Source: Pseudochelatococcus lubricantis
GTDB taxonomy: Bacteria > Pseudomonadota > Alphaproteobacteria > Rhizobiales > Beijerinckiaceae
DNA: 64,000 nt
Assembly: GCF_011762225.1 (NCBI RefSeq)
Contig: NZ_JAASQI010000001.1
Coordinates: forward strand, 1 to 64,000
Direction: 5' to 3'
A program made the translations under genes and the position numbers. Under the pieces are notes generated by a model. The model made no database searches. It had not been told where the DNA came from and was given only the letters and a program-made list of their open reading frames with translations. Positions 24,293 through 33,383 of the stretch are shown here, in pieces. Every line of letters begins with the position of its first letter. The first letter of the stretch is position 1.

Positions 24293-25301
24293 TGTCTTTC
24301 TCCGCCTCTCGGCGCAGGATCGGCGCGATGCGCTGGGAGTCGCGGCTGACCGTTCGGGCCGTCCGACGCATCTCCTCGAAAAGGATGTGTGGGTGGTCTG
24401 GGCGCTCGCCACCCTCTATGCGGCGCCGCTCGGCGAGCATCTGGTGTTCAAGGGCGGCACATCGCTGTCCAAAGCCTATCAGGTCATCCGCCGATTTTCG
24501 GAGGACGTGGATCTGACCTACGACATTCGGGCGATTGCGCCCGATCTGGTCGGGGACAATGGCGAGGGTCTGCCGAAAACGCGGAGCGAGGAAAAGCGCT
24601 GGTCCAGCGAGGTCCGTCGGCGGTTGCCGGCATGGGTCGCGGAAACCGTGCAGCCCGTGATCGCGAACGCACTGGCCGCCGAAGGTCTGGCGGCGGCCAT
24701 CCGCGTCGAGGATGACAAGCTCTTCATCGACTATGAGGCGACCGCGGCCGGGTCCGGCTATGTCGCGCCCAGCGTCATGCTGGAGTTCGGCGCCCGTTCG
24801 ACGGGCGAGCCGGCGAGCCTGCGCGATGTTGTCTGCGATGCGTCGGGTCTGATCGAGGGCCTGATATTCCCGACGGCGCGGCCGCGTGTCATGCACGCGG
24901 AGCGGACCTTCTGGGAGAAGGCGACCGCCATCCACGTTTTCTGCCTTCAGGACCGGTTGCGTGGAGATCGCTTCGCGCGGCACTGGCACGATGTCGCCAG
25001 ACTGGATGAAGCCGGCCTGGCAGAAGCGGCTTTCGCAGATCGCGAGCTGGCGAATGCCGTCGCACGCCACAAGTCGATGTTCTTCGCGGAAAAGGCCGCC
25101 GACCGCACGGCGATCGACTACGGGGCGGCCGTCAACGGCGGTTTGCAGCTCGTGCCCATCGGCGATGGCGCAAAGGCGTTGGAGGAGGACTATGCCCGCA
25201 TGGTCGAGGATGGGCTGCTCTTCGACGACGCCGAGCCGTTCGAGGTGCTCATGGCGCGATGCGCTGATATAGCCGCGCGAGCTAACGGCGCAGCCAAATA
25301 G
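24285..25301 (+). CDS. abiEii: AbiEii/AbiGii-family nucleotidyltransferase toxin
   Basis: The 338-aa protein has the minimal nucleotidyltransferase motif: KGGTSLSKAY at residues 56-65 and FSEDVDLTYD at 71-80, giving the GS-x(n)-DxD site. A later conserved RTFWEKATAIHVF segment with basic residues follows. AbiEii toxins transfer nucleotides to tRNA or other acceptors and stop growth, giving phage abortive infection or plasmid stabilisation. All active-site residues are present, so it looks functional. It forms a coupled pair with AbiEi, and the pair may stabilise the element as well as defend the cell. Confidence 0.87.
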   Translation: MPDVFLRLSAQDRRDALGVAADRSGRPTHLLEKDVWVVWALATLYAAPLGEHLVFKGGTSLSKAYQVIRRFSEDVDLTYDIRAIAPDLVGDNGEGLPKTRSEEKRWSSEVRRRLPAWVAETVQPVIANALAAEGLAAAIRVEDDKLFIDYEATAAGSGYVAPSVMLEFGARSTGEPASLRDVVCDASGLIEGLIFPTARPRVMHAERTFWEKATAIHVFCLQDRLRGDRFARHWHDVARLDEAGLAEAAFADRELANAVARHKSMFFAEKAADRTAIDYGAAVNGGLQLVPIGDGAKALEEDYARMVEDGLLFDDAEPFEVLMARCADIAARANGAAK

Positions 25302-25459
25302 GAAATTGGGATGGGCACCTTAGTTCGATGAGCATGCCTGGAGATGATCCTATGACAGAGCTAGCTCCGGTGCGCCGAATCTCGCTCAAACGAATTTGTC
25401 ATCGAGAAAGCGAAAGATAATATCTGGAGTGGCCTAAGTAGTGACTCGGGGGGATTTGA

Positions 25460-28400
25460 TTGAAGATTATAAATTGTGGAAACGGCCTGCATGAGCGCGA
25501 GGTAAAGGGCATTGATGCCCTCGCTTCATTGCCCCCGCACTGGTTCGCCTACACCAACCTCGATCTTGCAACCGCGCCCGGCTCAAGCCGCGAGATTGAC
25601 GTCATCATCGTAGCGGACGACCGCATTCTCGTCGTCGATATCAAGGATTGGTTCGGCCCCATCGAGAGCCGCGAAGGGCATTGGTTCAACGCTGGGCGGG
25701 ACCATGGTCCGTCCCCGGTCGCGAAGATTTCTGCGAACGCGCGCCAAGTCTTCATTCAGCTCGAGGCCCACCTCAAGCGCTACGCCAAGGGCGCAAAGCC
25801 GATCGTCCCCAGGGTGCAAGGCCTCGTGGTCCTGACGAAGGCCACGGATCTCAGCGGCATTTCAGAGACCGAGCGCCAAGGGGTAATGCCGGTCGCGGCG
25901 TTCACCTCTTCGCTCAAGTCGGTTCCCAAGCGGATCGAGGTGTTTGGCAAGGCGCCACCCGCTGGAGTCCTGACCTCGGTGGAGTGGAAGGACCAGCTCT
26001 CGAAGTTCTTCAATGTGAGCAAGGGCGTCTTCCTGCCCGGCCGGCGAACCTATGGCGGCTTCTACGCCACCTCCGCCGCACCGGTGTTTGAACACCCTGG
26101 CGGAATCTTCGCGGAATTCGAGGCGAGCGACGACCGGCAGTCACCAACCCTCGGCGTGCTCCGGCTATGGGATTTCTCCAAGGCGGAGACGCGCTTCCAG
26201 ACAGAGGAAGGACGCAGCGAGATTGCCGGTCGCGAGCAGGAGGTCATCGCCTACCTGCAGGACCGGTGCGAGCAGTGCGACAGCGTGATCATCGACGGTA
26301 AGACCCGCGATCCGAACTTCGGAGTGCGGTACTGGGAGGTCTACGACCGCCGGCGCCGGCTTCACCGCCTGACCGATTTTGCCAGCACCGAGTTGGTTGA
26401 CCTCAATCGAGGCGATCGCATTGAACTGGCTCGCCAGTTGCTCGCATCGCTCGACGTGCTTCACCTCGCGGAGGCTGCTCACCTCGACCTCGGACAGCAC
26501 AGCGTTTGGGTGCAGCGACCGTCGACCGTTCGACTCTCGCACCTAATGGCGGCAAGCTACCCCGATGTCCGCTCGCTCGGGGATTCGCGCTTCCAATTCC
26601 TGTCGACGGGCAAGCTGCCCGAGGACTTCTTCGGAGTGGAAACCACCCCAAAGCGCCGCGATGTGTTCCTCGCGGCTTGCGCCGTCCACCGCATTCTCCT
26701 GGGCACAGGCCCAGCAACGTCGAGCGGAATTCCCGAGTGGGACAGCGCAGCCGACAAGGCGTCCGACTATCTCGAATTGCACGATTGGCTGGCGTCCGCG
26801 CTCGCGCACGATCCGATGCACCGTTTCAGGGATGCGGGCGAAGCGCTGACGGCATTCAACGCCGCAGTCGCCATCCGGCCAACGCCTGCGGAAGTCATCG
26901 AGGGGCTCGAGCGGCATCGCGGCGCGATCAAGAGCCAGATGTCGCTCTTTCAGGCCTATCCGCCCGCCGAGATTCTGCGCGATGACGAGACGCGCGCCTT
27001 GTGGAGGACCAGCAAGGACGGTCGCGAGGTTCTGGTCAAAGTCTGGAAACGCGCTTCGTGGGGCGACCAGACGAAGGAAGGCCCGCGTATCCTCGACTTC
27101 CTCGACCAGCTTGCCGAGCTATCGGCAGTCGAGCCTGAGGGATGCGCGAAGATTCTGGGTGCGATGTGGCTGGGCGATGCCATCGTCATGATTCAGGAAT
27201 GGATTGATCTCCCAGACCTAGCGCAGGTGGTGGCGGAACGGCCCGAGCATCTTGGCGAAGAAGCACGACTCCAATTGATCGACGCGCTCGCCCGGCGTGT
27301 CGAAGAGTTGCACACTCTTCGCCTGGCGCACGGCGACCTCAAGCCGGCCAACATCCTCGTCGATCCCGCAACGCCGAGCGAACCGATTATCGTCGACCTT
27401 AGCGATTTCACGACCCTCGCCGAGGGCGACACCGTAACTGCGCGCTATGCACCCGAGAGCGGCGGTCGCTACGAACGCGACTGCTTCGCGGTCACAGTCA
27501 TCGGCGAGGAACTCCTCGCAGGAAGCGATTCAAGGATATCCGACCGCGTACGCGAGGCAATCGCGAAGGTGCGGACCGACGAGCCGGCAAACGCGACGTT
27601 GCTTCCCTTGATCGACGTGCTGGTAGCCGGCGAGCCAGACGGCGTCGACTTAGTGACGATCCGGCTCGCCAGCCCACACGTCGGGGCAGGCCCATTGTTA
27701 CCGGACGAGGGCCATTATTTCCTTCGCCGTGCTCCGTGGGGACCCGCGCTCATCATCCGCGGCGCCTGCGAGGAGCTTGAGGTCAGCATCGGGGCAAATG
27801 GAAAGCCCTATCGGCTCAACCGGCGTGCGCTCGAGCAGTCAAGGATCAGGCTCTGCCAGCGGTTCGAGTTCGGCTCGCTCGAAGCTGCCATTGTCATTGA
27901 GGACGGTCCCGCTACCCAGCTCGACGATCTCACTCCGTTGCTCGAGCGCGAAGACGTCGCCGCAGCCCTAGCGCCGACGCAGCCGAAGGAGATTGAGGCC
28001 GGGGCCGAGGCGGAAAGCCAGCGGCCCGCCGAGGAACGTGACATCGTTCCAGGCGAGCCACCCGAGGACGACCTGATCGAGGCAATCGCCGCTCAGCCAC
28101 CGCCCAACGGGCAGGTCGACGTGGCGAGGCTGTGGGAGATCCTCGTCGATGCCGAACGGGAGCTGGTCACCTATGGCCAGGTCGCCGAGGACAGCGTCTT
28201 CGATAGGAACATCAGCCGGCACAAGGTCCAGTTCGACCTGCTGAGCGGGTCGTTTGACTATAATCGCCGCGACCGTGTCATGGTCGAGCGCGAGGATCGT
28301 CGGGGCAATTGGCGGCCTGTCGGCCAACTCGACCTCCAGCGATCCAAGCCCGACACGCTCTATCTAGAAAGCATGCGGCCTGAGCAGCGAAACGGACCGC

Positions 28401-30391
28401 CGCTGGTCGATGAGGGCGACGAGCTTCGCTTCCGGAGCCGCATGGAGGAGACCAGCCTCGACCGCCGCCAAGCTGCGGTCAGGCGGATCGTCGGGCGCAC
28501 CTCGCGCACCCGCAACCTCATCGGGATTCTCGATCCGCGCACCGCGGCAAACCCCCAGTCGCTGCCCGATCGCCAACCGGTCGAAAAGTTGAAGGAGCAG
28601 TACGGGCTCAATGACCAACAGGCCGAGGCCTTGTCGGCTGTGCTCGCCACACGGCCACTTGCTCTCGTGCAGGGGCCGCCGGGAACGGGCAAAACCGTCT
28701 TCATTGCGGCGCTGGTGCATGCTGCCCTCACCTCGGGGCTGGCGCGCAATGTCTTGCTTGCAAGCCAGGCGCATGAAGCGGTCAACAACGCCGCCGAGGC
28801 CGTGCTCAAGCTCTTCGCTCGCGCGGGCGAGGTGCCGAGCATCCTTCGCGTCGGCAACGAGGGCGTCGTCTCAGACCGCCTGCTGCCGTTCCACGTCGAG
28901 CGCGTCGAACAACTCCAGAAGGACAGGTTCCGTGCTGAGATGCGGGAGCGCCTGGCCGTTGCCGCCCAGGGGCTGGGCATCTCCGAAACTTTGACCGATG
29001 TGCTGACCCATATCGAGCTCGCGATAAGGCCCGTCGCGGCTCGGCTGGCCAGCTTGCTGGATGAGGAGAATTCGGCGCAACGCATCACGGCGCTTCGTGA
29101 GACGATCGACCAGCAGGTCTTGCCGCTTGGGATCGACGACATGCTGCCCACCGACATACCGCCCGAGAAGATCGTGCCGACCATTGTCGGTGCCTGCCTC
29201 AAGGCCGTGTCGCAGGACGAGCGCCCGAGTCCGGACCGCATTGCCAGGTTCCAGGCGGTCTCGGCGCTGGCGCGCGACTTCGTGGGAACGGTCTCGACCG
29301 AGCAACGAAGCCTCGAGACCTTCCTCGCCGGAACGCGCCAGATCGTAGCGGGCACCTGTGTGGGGCTTGGTCGGTCTGCGCTTGGCTTGACCTCGACCCC
29401 CTTCGACCTCGTAATCGTCGATGAAGCGGCGCGTTGCACTGCCAGCGAGCTCGCGGTGCCGATCCAGGCGGGTGCATGGATCGTGCTTGTCGGCGACCAC
29501 AAGCAGCTCGAGCCGCAGCATCCGGAGTCAGTGGTCGACGAAGTCGCCGAGCGCCTCGGCGTGGGCGTGGCCGAGGTCGCGAGGAGCGACTTCGAGCGCG
29601 TCTTCGAGACACCCTATGGCACTGCCGCAGGGCACACGCTGCGTCGGCAATATCGCATGCTCCCGCCGATCGGCGAGATCGTCTCGCGGTCATTCTATGG
29701 CAAGCGCCTTGAGCACGGTCGCGCAACGCCGATTATCGACGCGGAAGCGCTCCCTACCGACCTCAGCGCACCCGTCACGTGGTTTGATACGGCGCCGTTT
29801 GGCGAGCGCGCAAAGCAAGCCGAACCCAATCATCGCAAGAGCCTGACCAACCCGGTCGAGGCAGACGTGATTGTAAGCCTTCTCAAGCGATGGAGCGAAT
29901 GCCAGCCATTCCTCGACTGGCTCGGCCAACAAGCGTCGCACGCCCATGGCATAGGGATCATCTGCGCCTATTCCGCACAACGTGACCTCGTGAGGCGCAA
30001 GATCGCCTTGGCACCGATCCATCCCTCGTTGCGCGCTGCACTAAAGGTGGACACGATCGACAGCTACCAGGGCAAGGAAAACCCCATCGTGATCGTGTCG
30101 CTCGTCCGCAATAACTGGGACGGATCCATGCAAGGCGGCACCAAGACAATTCGGCCCGGCTTCCTCGCAAAACCAAACCGGATAAACGTCGCAATCAGCC
30201 GCGCGATGGACCGCCTCGTTATCGTGGGCAGCTTGAAACGGTGGGAAGAGGACGGGCCGATGGACCGAATCGCGCGGGCCTTCGCCAGCACCGTCGAAGA
30301 CGGGCACGCCCGGCAGGTTGATGCAATGGCCTTGCTGGAGAATGGGCTCGACGCCGCACCTATCGATGGCGCCTTGGAGACGACACGATGA
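25460..30391 (+). CDS. NERD - pseudokinase - kinase - superfamily 1 (COG1112) helicase protein
   Basis: This 1643-aa protein has four modules. Residues 1-190 form a NERD nuclease-like domain with SREIDVII (E45, D47) and LVVDIKDW (D60, K62). Residues about 230-450 look like a protein kinase fold whose loop reads HLDLGQHSVWV (from 341) and is probably inactive. Residues about 490-720 are a second kinase with K527 and the catalytic loop HGDLKPANI from 624, then VDLSDF in place of DFG. Residues about 1030-1610 are a Upf1/DNA2-type helicase with GPPGTGKT at 1072-1079, DE at 1321-1322, VGDHKQLEPQHP, DSYQGKE and NVAISRAMDR. TTG 25460 is the first possible start. It overlaps the next gene by 4 nt. 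Known kinase-helicase defence systems (Mokosh) and PglW (NERD-kinase) share parts, but I do not know this exact order. Confidence 0.8.
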   Translation: MKIINCGNGLHEREVKGIDALASLPPHWFAYTNLDLATAPGSSREIDVIIVADDRILVVDIKDWFGPIESREGHWFNAGRDHGPSPVAKISANARQVFIQLEAHLKRYAKGAKPIVPRVQGLVVLTKATDLSGISETERQGVMPVAAFTSSLKSVPKRIEVFGKAPPAGVLTSVEWKDQLSKFFNVSKGVFLPGRRTYGGFYATSAAPVFEHPGGIFAEFEASDDRQSPTLGVLRLWDFSKAETRFQTEEGRSEIAGREQEVIAYLQDRCEQCDSVIIDGKTRDPNFGVRYWEVYDRRRRLHRLTDFASTELVDLNRGDRIELARQLLASLDVLHLAEAAHLDLGQHSVWVQRPSTVRLSHLMAASYPDVRSLGDSRFQFLSTGKLPEDFFGVETTPKRRDVFLAACAVHRILLGTGPATSSGIPEWDSAADKASDYLELHDWLASALAHDPMHRFRDAGEALTAFNAAVAIRPTPAEVIEGLERHRGAIKSQMSLFQAYPPAEILRDDETRALWRTSKDGREVLVKVWKRASWGDQTKEGPRILDFLDQLAELSAVEPEGCAKILGAMWLGDAIVMIQEWIDLPDLAQVVAERPEHLGEEARLQLIDALARRVEELHTLRLAHGDLKPANILVDPATPSEPIIVDLSDFTTLAEGDTVTARYAPESGGRYERDCFAVTVIGEELLAGSDSRISDRVREAIAKVRTDEPANATLLPLIDVLVAGEPDGVDLVTIRLASPHVGAGPLLPDEGHYFLRRAPWGPALIIRGACEELEVSIGANGKPYRLNRRALEQSRIRLCQRFEFGSLEAAIVIEDGPATQLDDLTPLLEREDVAAALAPTQPKEIEAGAEAESQRPAEERDIVPGEPPEDDLIEAIAAQPPPNGQVDVARLWEILVDAERELVTYGQVAEDSVFDRNISRHKVQFDLLSGSFDYNRRDRVMVEREDRRGNWRPVGQLDLQRSKPDTLYLESMRPEQRNGPPLVDEGDELRFRSRMEETSLDRRQAAVRRIVGRTSRTRNLIGILDPRTAANPQSLPDRQPVEKLKEQYGLNDQQAEALSAVLATRPLALVQGPPGTGKTVFIAALVHAALTSGLARNVLLASQAHEAVNNAAEAVLKLFARAGEVPSILRVGNEGVVSDRLLPFHVERVEQLQKDRFRAEMRERLAVAAQGLGISETLTDVLTHIELAIRPVAARLASLLDEENSAQRITALRETIDQQVLPLGIDDMLPTDIPPEKIVPTIVGACLKAVSQDERPSPDRIARFQAVSALARDFVGTVSTEQRSLETFLAGTRQIVAGTCVGLGRSALGLTSTPFDLVIVDEAARCTASELAVPIQAGAWIVLVGDHKQLEPQHPESVVDEVAERLGVGVAEVARSDFERVFETPYGTAAGHTLRRQYRMLPPIGEIVSRSFYGKRLEHGRATPIIDAEALPTDLSAPVTWFDTAPFGERAKQAEPNHRKSLTNPVEADVIVSLLKRWSECQPFLDWLGQQASHAHGIGIICAYSAQRDLVRRKIALAPIHPSLRAALKVDTIDSYQGKENPIVIVSLVRNNWDGSMQGGTKTIRPGFLAKPNRINVAISRAMDRLVIVGSLKRWEEDGPMDRIARAFASTVEDGHARQVDAMALLENGLDAAPIDGALETTR

Positions 30392-31908
30392 CCGACAAGC
30401 CCCGCGGTAAGCTGACAGTCGCGCCCGTGCGCGAGGGTCTCGTCGGCGAGTCCGAGGACGGCCCGCTCCAGTTGGCGACGCTCGACCTGACACTGCCCTG
30501 CCGCAGGTTTGTCGTCGAGCATAAGGTTGCCGATGTCGGCAAGGTCTCCGTGACAGCCGAGTTCTTACTGCGTTTCGTTCGCGCAATGGGAAGCTGTACC
30601 GAGGAAGCGGTCCAGTCCTTCTTCGGTTATAGCCGGCGCGAGATGGCCTACGTTCTCCGCGAGGTCGAGGACGCCGACTATGTCCATCGCATCGAGGGGC
30701 GGATCACGCTGACACCGACGGGGCTTTCGCTCTTCCGTCCCGGCGTCGAGGAGCCACTGATCTACGAGGTCGAGCGCAAGATCGCACGCGTCGGCTTCGA
30801 CCTCATCTCGCTAGCACCCGCCGAAAAGAAATTCCTGAGCTACTTCGAGCGGAGCCTTCCCGAGCTGCCACTGGCCGACGTTGAACAAGTAAGTTCGGCA
30901 ACGGAAAGGGTGCCATCGTCGTTCCGTCGGTTCTTTCGCGAGTTCGCGCCGAAGATCGATCCCACGTCGACCCTGAGACGCGCGCTCTATTCGATCGACG
31001 GCGTGACAGCGGAAGAACGCTTTTCGACGCTCGTACGCGTCCGGCTTGTGTCATCGGGGCTCAAGCCGACCTTGCCCGACATCGACCTCTCCGAATGGAA
31101 GTCAGACTACGACCTGTCAGACCGTGAGGCCGTCGGGCGTGCGGTCGCCGAGTTAGTCGAGCGCATGGCTGTCACGCGGCGGGAGGACGATGGCGAGGCG
31201 TACCAACTCCTGGTCCAGCTCGCCCCAGAGTACCTCAAGGAATGGACGCGCCGTGATGGGTTAAGCGTGCAGCGCTTCTATCGGCACGCCTTCACGAGCC
31301 ACGGCGACGTCCGCGCCGATCGCCCAACTGTGCCGATCATCGGCAGCCTATTCACCATGGAAAATGCGCGCAGGCTGTTCGAGGTCGCAAGCTATGGCTT
31401 GCGCAAGACGCGCCACGCCGCGGCCGCGGTCTATTGGGTGATACCTCAGGCCCCGCTGTGGGGAAGCACCTCGATCATGGCTGAAGCCGTCGAGCAGTTC
31501 CGCGAACGGATCATTCGCACGAATGAGGATCTCACTGTGCGGCAGAACGTCGAGTCGATCGCGTTGACCGCACAACGCCCGGAACGCTGGGTGAAGGAAG
31601 CCTTCACCCGCGAGCATGGGGCGAACGCCCGTGTATTTCCCGGCGGGTTCGAAATGCTACTCGTCCCCGGTGCCTTCGTTGCTGCAACTGTCCACGCGCC
31701 GATCGGCCAGCAATCTGGCCTGCCGGTCCCTTTGGGTTTCGCCAGTTTCGATCCGCGCGTGTTGGCGCGTGCAGGCGAGCTGCTCGACGCAAACGCTGAA
31801 GCGTTCAAACTGGATGACGTGCTCCGACGGAACCTTGTCGCGCTGTCAGCAGCGGACAAGAAGGAGAACTGTACCGGAGAGCAGAGCCCTGCGCCGGCCC
31901 CAAAATAG
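30388..31908 (+). CDS. Partner protein of the NERD-kinase-helicase system, unknown fold
   Basis: The 506-aa protein starts inside the stop of the helicase gene (ATGA), so the two are made together. Residues about 55-115 resemble a winged helix (VTAEFLLRFVRAMGSCTEEA, then YSRREMAYVLREVEDADYVH, then ITLTPTGLSLF). The central part is helical, and the C-terminal third (residues 310-470) is mixed alpha/beta with no recognised motif. It may bind nucleic acid or act as adaptor or kinase substrate, like the second subunit of other two-gene kinase-helicase defence systems. No signal peptide or membrane segment. I do not recognise the family. Confidence 0.7.
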   Translation: MTDKPRGKLTVAPVREGLVGESEDGPLQLATLDLTLPCRRFVVEHKVADVGKVSVTAEFLLRFVRAMGSCTEEAVQSFFGYSRREMAYVLREVEDADYVHRIEGRITLTPTGLSLFRPGVEEPLIYEVERKIARVGFDLISLAPAEKKFLSYFERSLPELPLADVEQVSSATERVPSSFRRFFREFAPKIDPTSTLRRALYSIDGVTAEERFSTLVRVRLVSSGLKPTLPDIDLSEWKSDYDLSDREAVGRAVAELVERMAVTRREDDGEAYQLLVQLAPEYLKEWTRRDGLSVQRFYRHAFTSHGDVRADRPTVPIIGSLFTMENARRLFEVASYGLRKTRHAAAAVYWVIPQAPLWGSTSIMAEAVEQFRERIIRTNEDLTVRQNVESIALTAQRPERWVKEAFTREHGANARVFPGGFEMLLVPGAFVAATVHAPIGQQSGLPVPLGFASFDPRVLARAGELLDANAEAFKLDDVLRRNLVALSAADKKENCTGEQSPAPAPK

Positions 31909-32737
31909 CAGGCGCACCCGTCGTTTTGCTGAACGGCCATGAACTGGCAAAGGTGCAGTTCCCGAGCCAGGGGACAGCTGCCGCTTCGCGTCGGTAGGTT
32001 GTTGTTGGCTCGACACCTCTATAGGGGGCAATGCATAACCGAGACCGTCGCGGATCGTGGAGCAGGCGTAGTGATTGCGGCAAAGCAGGCTCTGTCATCT
32101 AGGTGCTGCGGTATGACAATCGGTTGCCTTGATAATAAGACTGCAGCGTGAAATCGGTGGGATGCACGGATCGAGTCGGATCATTTCCTGCGTTCCTCGC
32201 TTGACGATAGTCCCCGAAAGTACGGTTTTTGGGCAATCCAGGAAAAATCCAATGATTTCAAAAGCCGGCCATTTTGGCAGGACGGCTGACGGTATATCGC
32301 CGACAAAAAATTTTTAATGGCGTAATTTCAAAGGCTTGTGACTGTCATTGATAATCGAGTGGGAGTGAGAGAGGCGGCAGCCTTTCCCTACCTTTCACAC
32401 AGCGGCCGCGGCACTTCTGGTCAGCAGAATGTTGCCGATGCGCAGCATTCGACGGATGGAAAGGTGTTGGAAGAATTTCGTCCTAATGTTGACATAATAG
32501 AGCATCATGTCATTTTTCTGAATGGAAAGTGATATATATATGTTAATTTTGAGCGTGAGGCTTGCCAAATGCCTTGCGCAAACCTACGTTGTCGGTATCG
32601 ATTTTGGCCAGATGACTGGGCCGTTGCCTGCGCCATTGCGGGGTGGACGTTCAGCTACCTCCAAGTTTCGACCCACCCGGACTGGGGCTTGAGCCCCGTC
32701 CGTCTGATATCTGTTTGTGACGACAAGGATTGATACA
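31909..32737. other. Gene-free AT-richer junction between mobile element and chromosome-like DNA
   Basis: These 829 bp have no ORF with coding character. Base composition drops from the GC-rich cargo to AT-rich tracts (AAAAAATTTTTAATGG near 32,310; GATATATATATG near 32,535) before the cold-shock gene. Neighbour functions change here from defence and mobile-element genes to housekeeping genes, so the right border of the element may lie in this stretch. I found no tRNA remnant or integrase. The last 60 bp hold a hairpin near the cold-shock gene start. Confidence 0.4.
32678..32702 (+). promoter_or_regulatory. Hairpin in the cold-shock gene leader
   Basis: CGGAC-T-GGGGC, a TTGA loop, GCCCC and GTCCG form a stem with one bulged T about 35 bp upstream of the cspA-like ATG. 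It may be a cold-responsive leader structure or a terminator for upstream transcription; the sequence does not decide. Confidence 0.35.
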
Positions 32738-32947
32738 ATGGCTACCGGCACGGTGAAATGGTATAATGAACAAAAAGGTTACGGGTTCATCCAGCCCGAC
32801 GCCGGCGGCAAGGACGTGTTCGTTCACGTGACGGCCGTGCAGCGCGCGGGCCTCAACTCGTTGGGCGACGGCCAGAAGGTCACCTACGAACTCGAAACCG
32901 ACCGCCGTACGGGGCGCGAGTCGGCAGTGAATCTGCAACTGCAGTAA
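32738..32947 (+). CDS. Cold-shock protein (CspA family)
   Basis: The 69-aa single-domain protein has the RNP1 motif KGYGFIQP and RNP2 DVFVHVTAV after the opening MATGTVKWYNEQ. It is a nucleic-acid chaperone that melts RNA structure during cold shock or growth transitions. ATG 32738 was chosen over 32717 because the family begins MATGTVKW. It stands alone, with a leader hairpin before it and a very strong hairpin 70 bp after it. Rhizobia usually carry several such genes; which paralogue this is cannot be told. Confidence 0.92.
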   Translation: MATGTVKWYNEQKGYGFIQPDAGGKDVFVHVTAVQRAGLNSLGDGQKVTYELETDRRTGRESAVNLQLQ

Positions 32948-33017
32948 TCGTGCCCTTTTGGAGCGCTTGTCCGTCAATGAAATCATTCGATGGACAAGAA
33001 TTCGCTCCGGAGAAAAA

Positions 33018-33065
33018 GCGGCGGAGCGTTCACCGATCCGGTCCGATCGGTGAACGCTCCGCCGC
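33018..33065. terminator. Very strong bidirectional hairpin (21-bp perfect stem)
   Basis: A perfect 21-bp inverted repeat (33018-33038 and 33045-33065, starting GCGGCGGAGCGTTCACC) with a 6-nt loop follows the cold-shock gene. TTTTT occurs 4 bp after it on the plus strand, and CTTTTTCT directly after it on the minus strand, so it could terminate in both directions. No minus-strand gene ends here. A dispersed repeat is an alternative. Confidence 0.6.
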
Positions 33066-33199
33066 AATGCGTTTTTGAACGGAAAGAGGCCAGCCGCGTT
33101 ATCTGCGCACTATCTGATTGTTCAGACACGGGATTCCCCGATCGATATCTGCACTTTCCGGTCCGGCGCATGCGGCGGTTTATCCGTCCGGTAACGCTT

Positions 33200-33232
33200 T
33201 TTCAGGCGAGGCATTGATTGCGTCGCCTGAAA
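33200..33232 (+). promoter_or_regulatory. Hairpin upstream of infA paralogue
   Basis: TTTCAGGCGA and TCGCCTGAAA form a perfect 10-bp stem with a 13-nt loop about 150 bp before the IF-1 ATG. It could be a terminator read from upstream or part of the infA leader. Confidence 0.35.
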
Positions 33233-33383
33233 TGCTTTATATCAGCAACGATTGAACGGCATTGTCGACCCTCGGCCCGGCGCCCTCGCGGCGCATCGCC
33301 CTGCACCGGCCCTGCCAAACGTCATTCCGTCGGTTCGCGACGGCAGGTTGCCGCCAGAGTTCGGCGCTGAAGAAGGTGTGTTT

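Noticed and set aside
32129-32532. Short plus-strand frames of 60-64 codons before the cold-shock gene
   Set aside because: They lack ribosome-binding sites and domain-like patterns, and they lie in an AT-rich stretch where such frames arise by chance.
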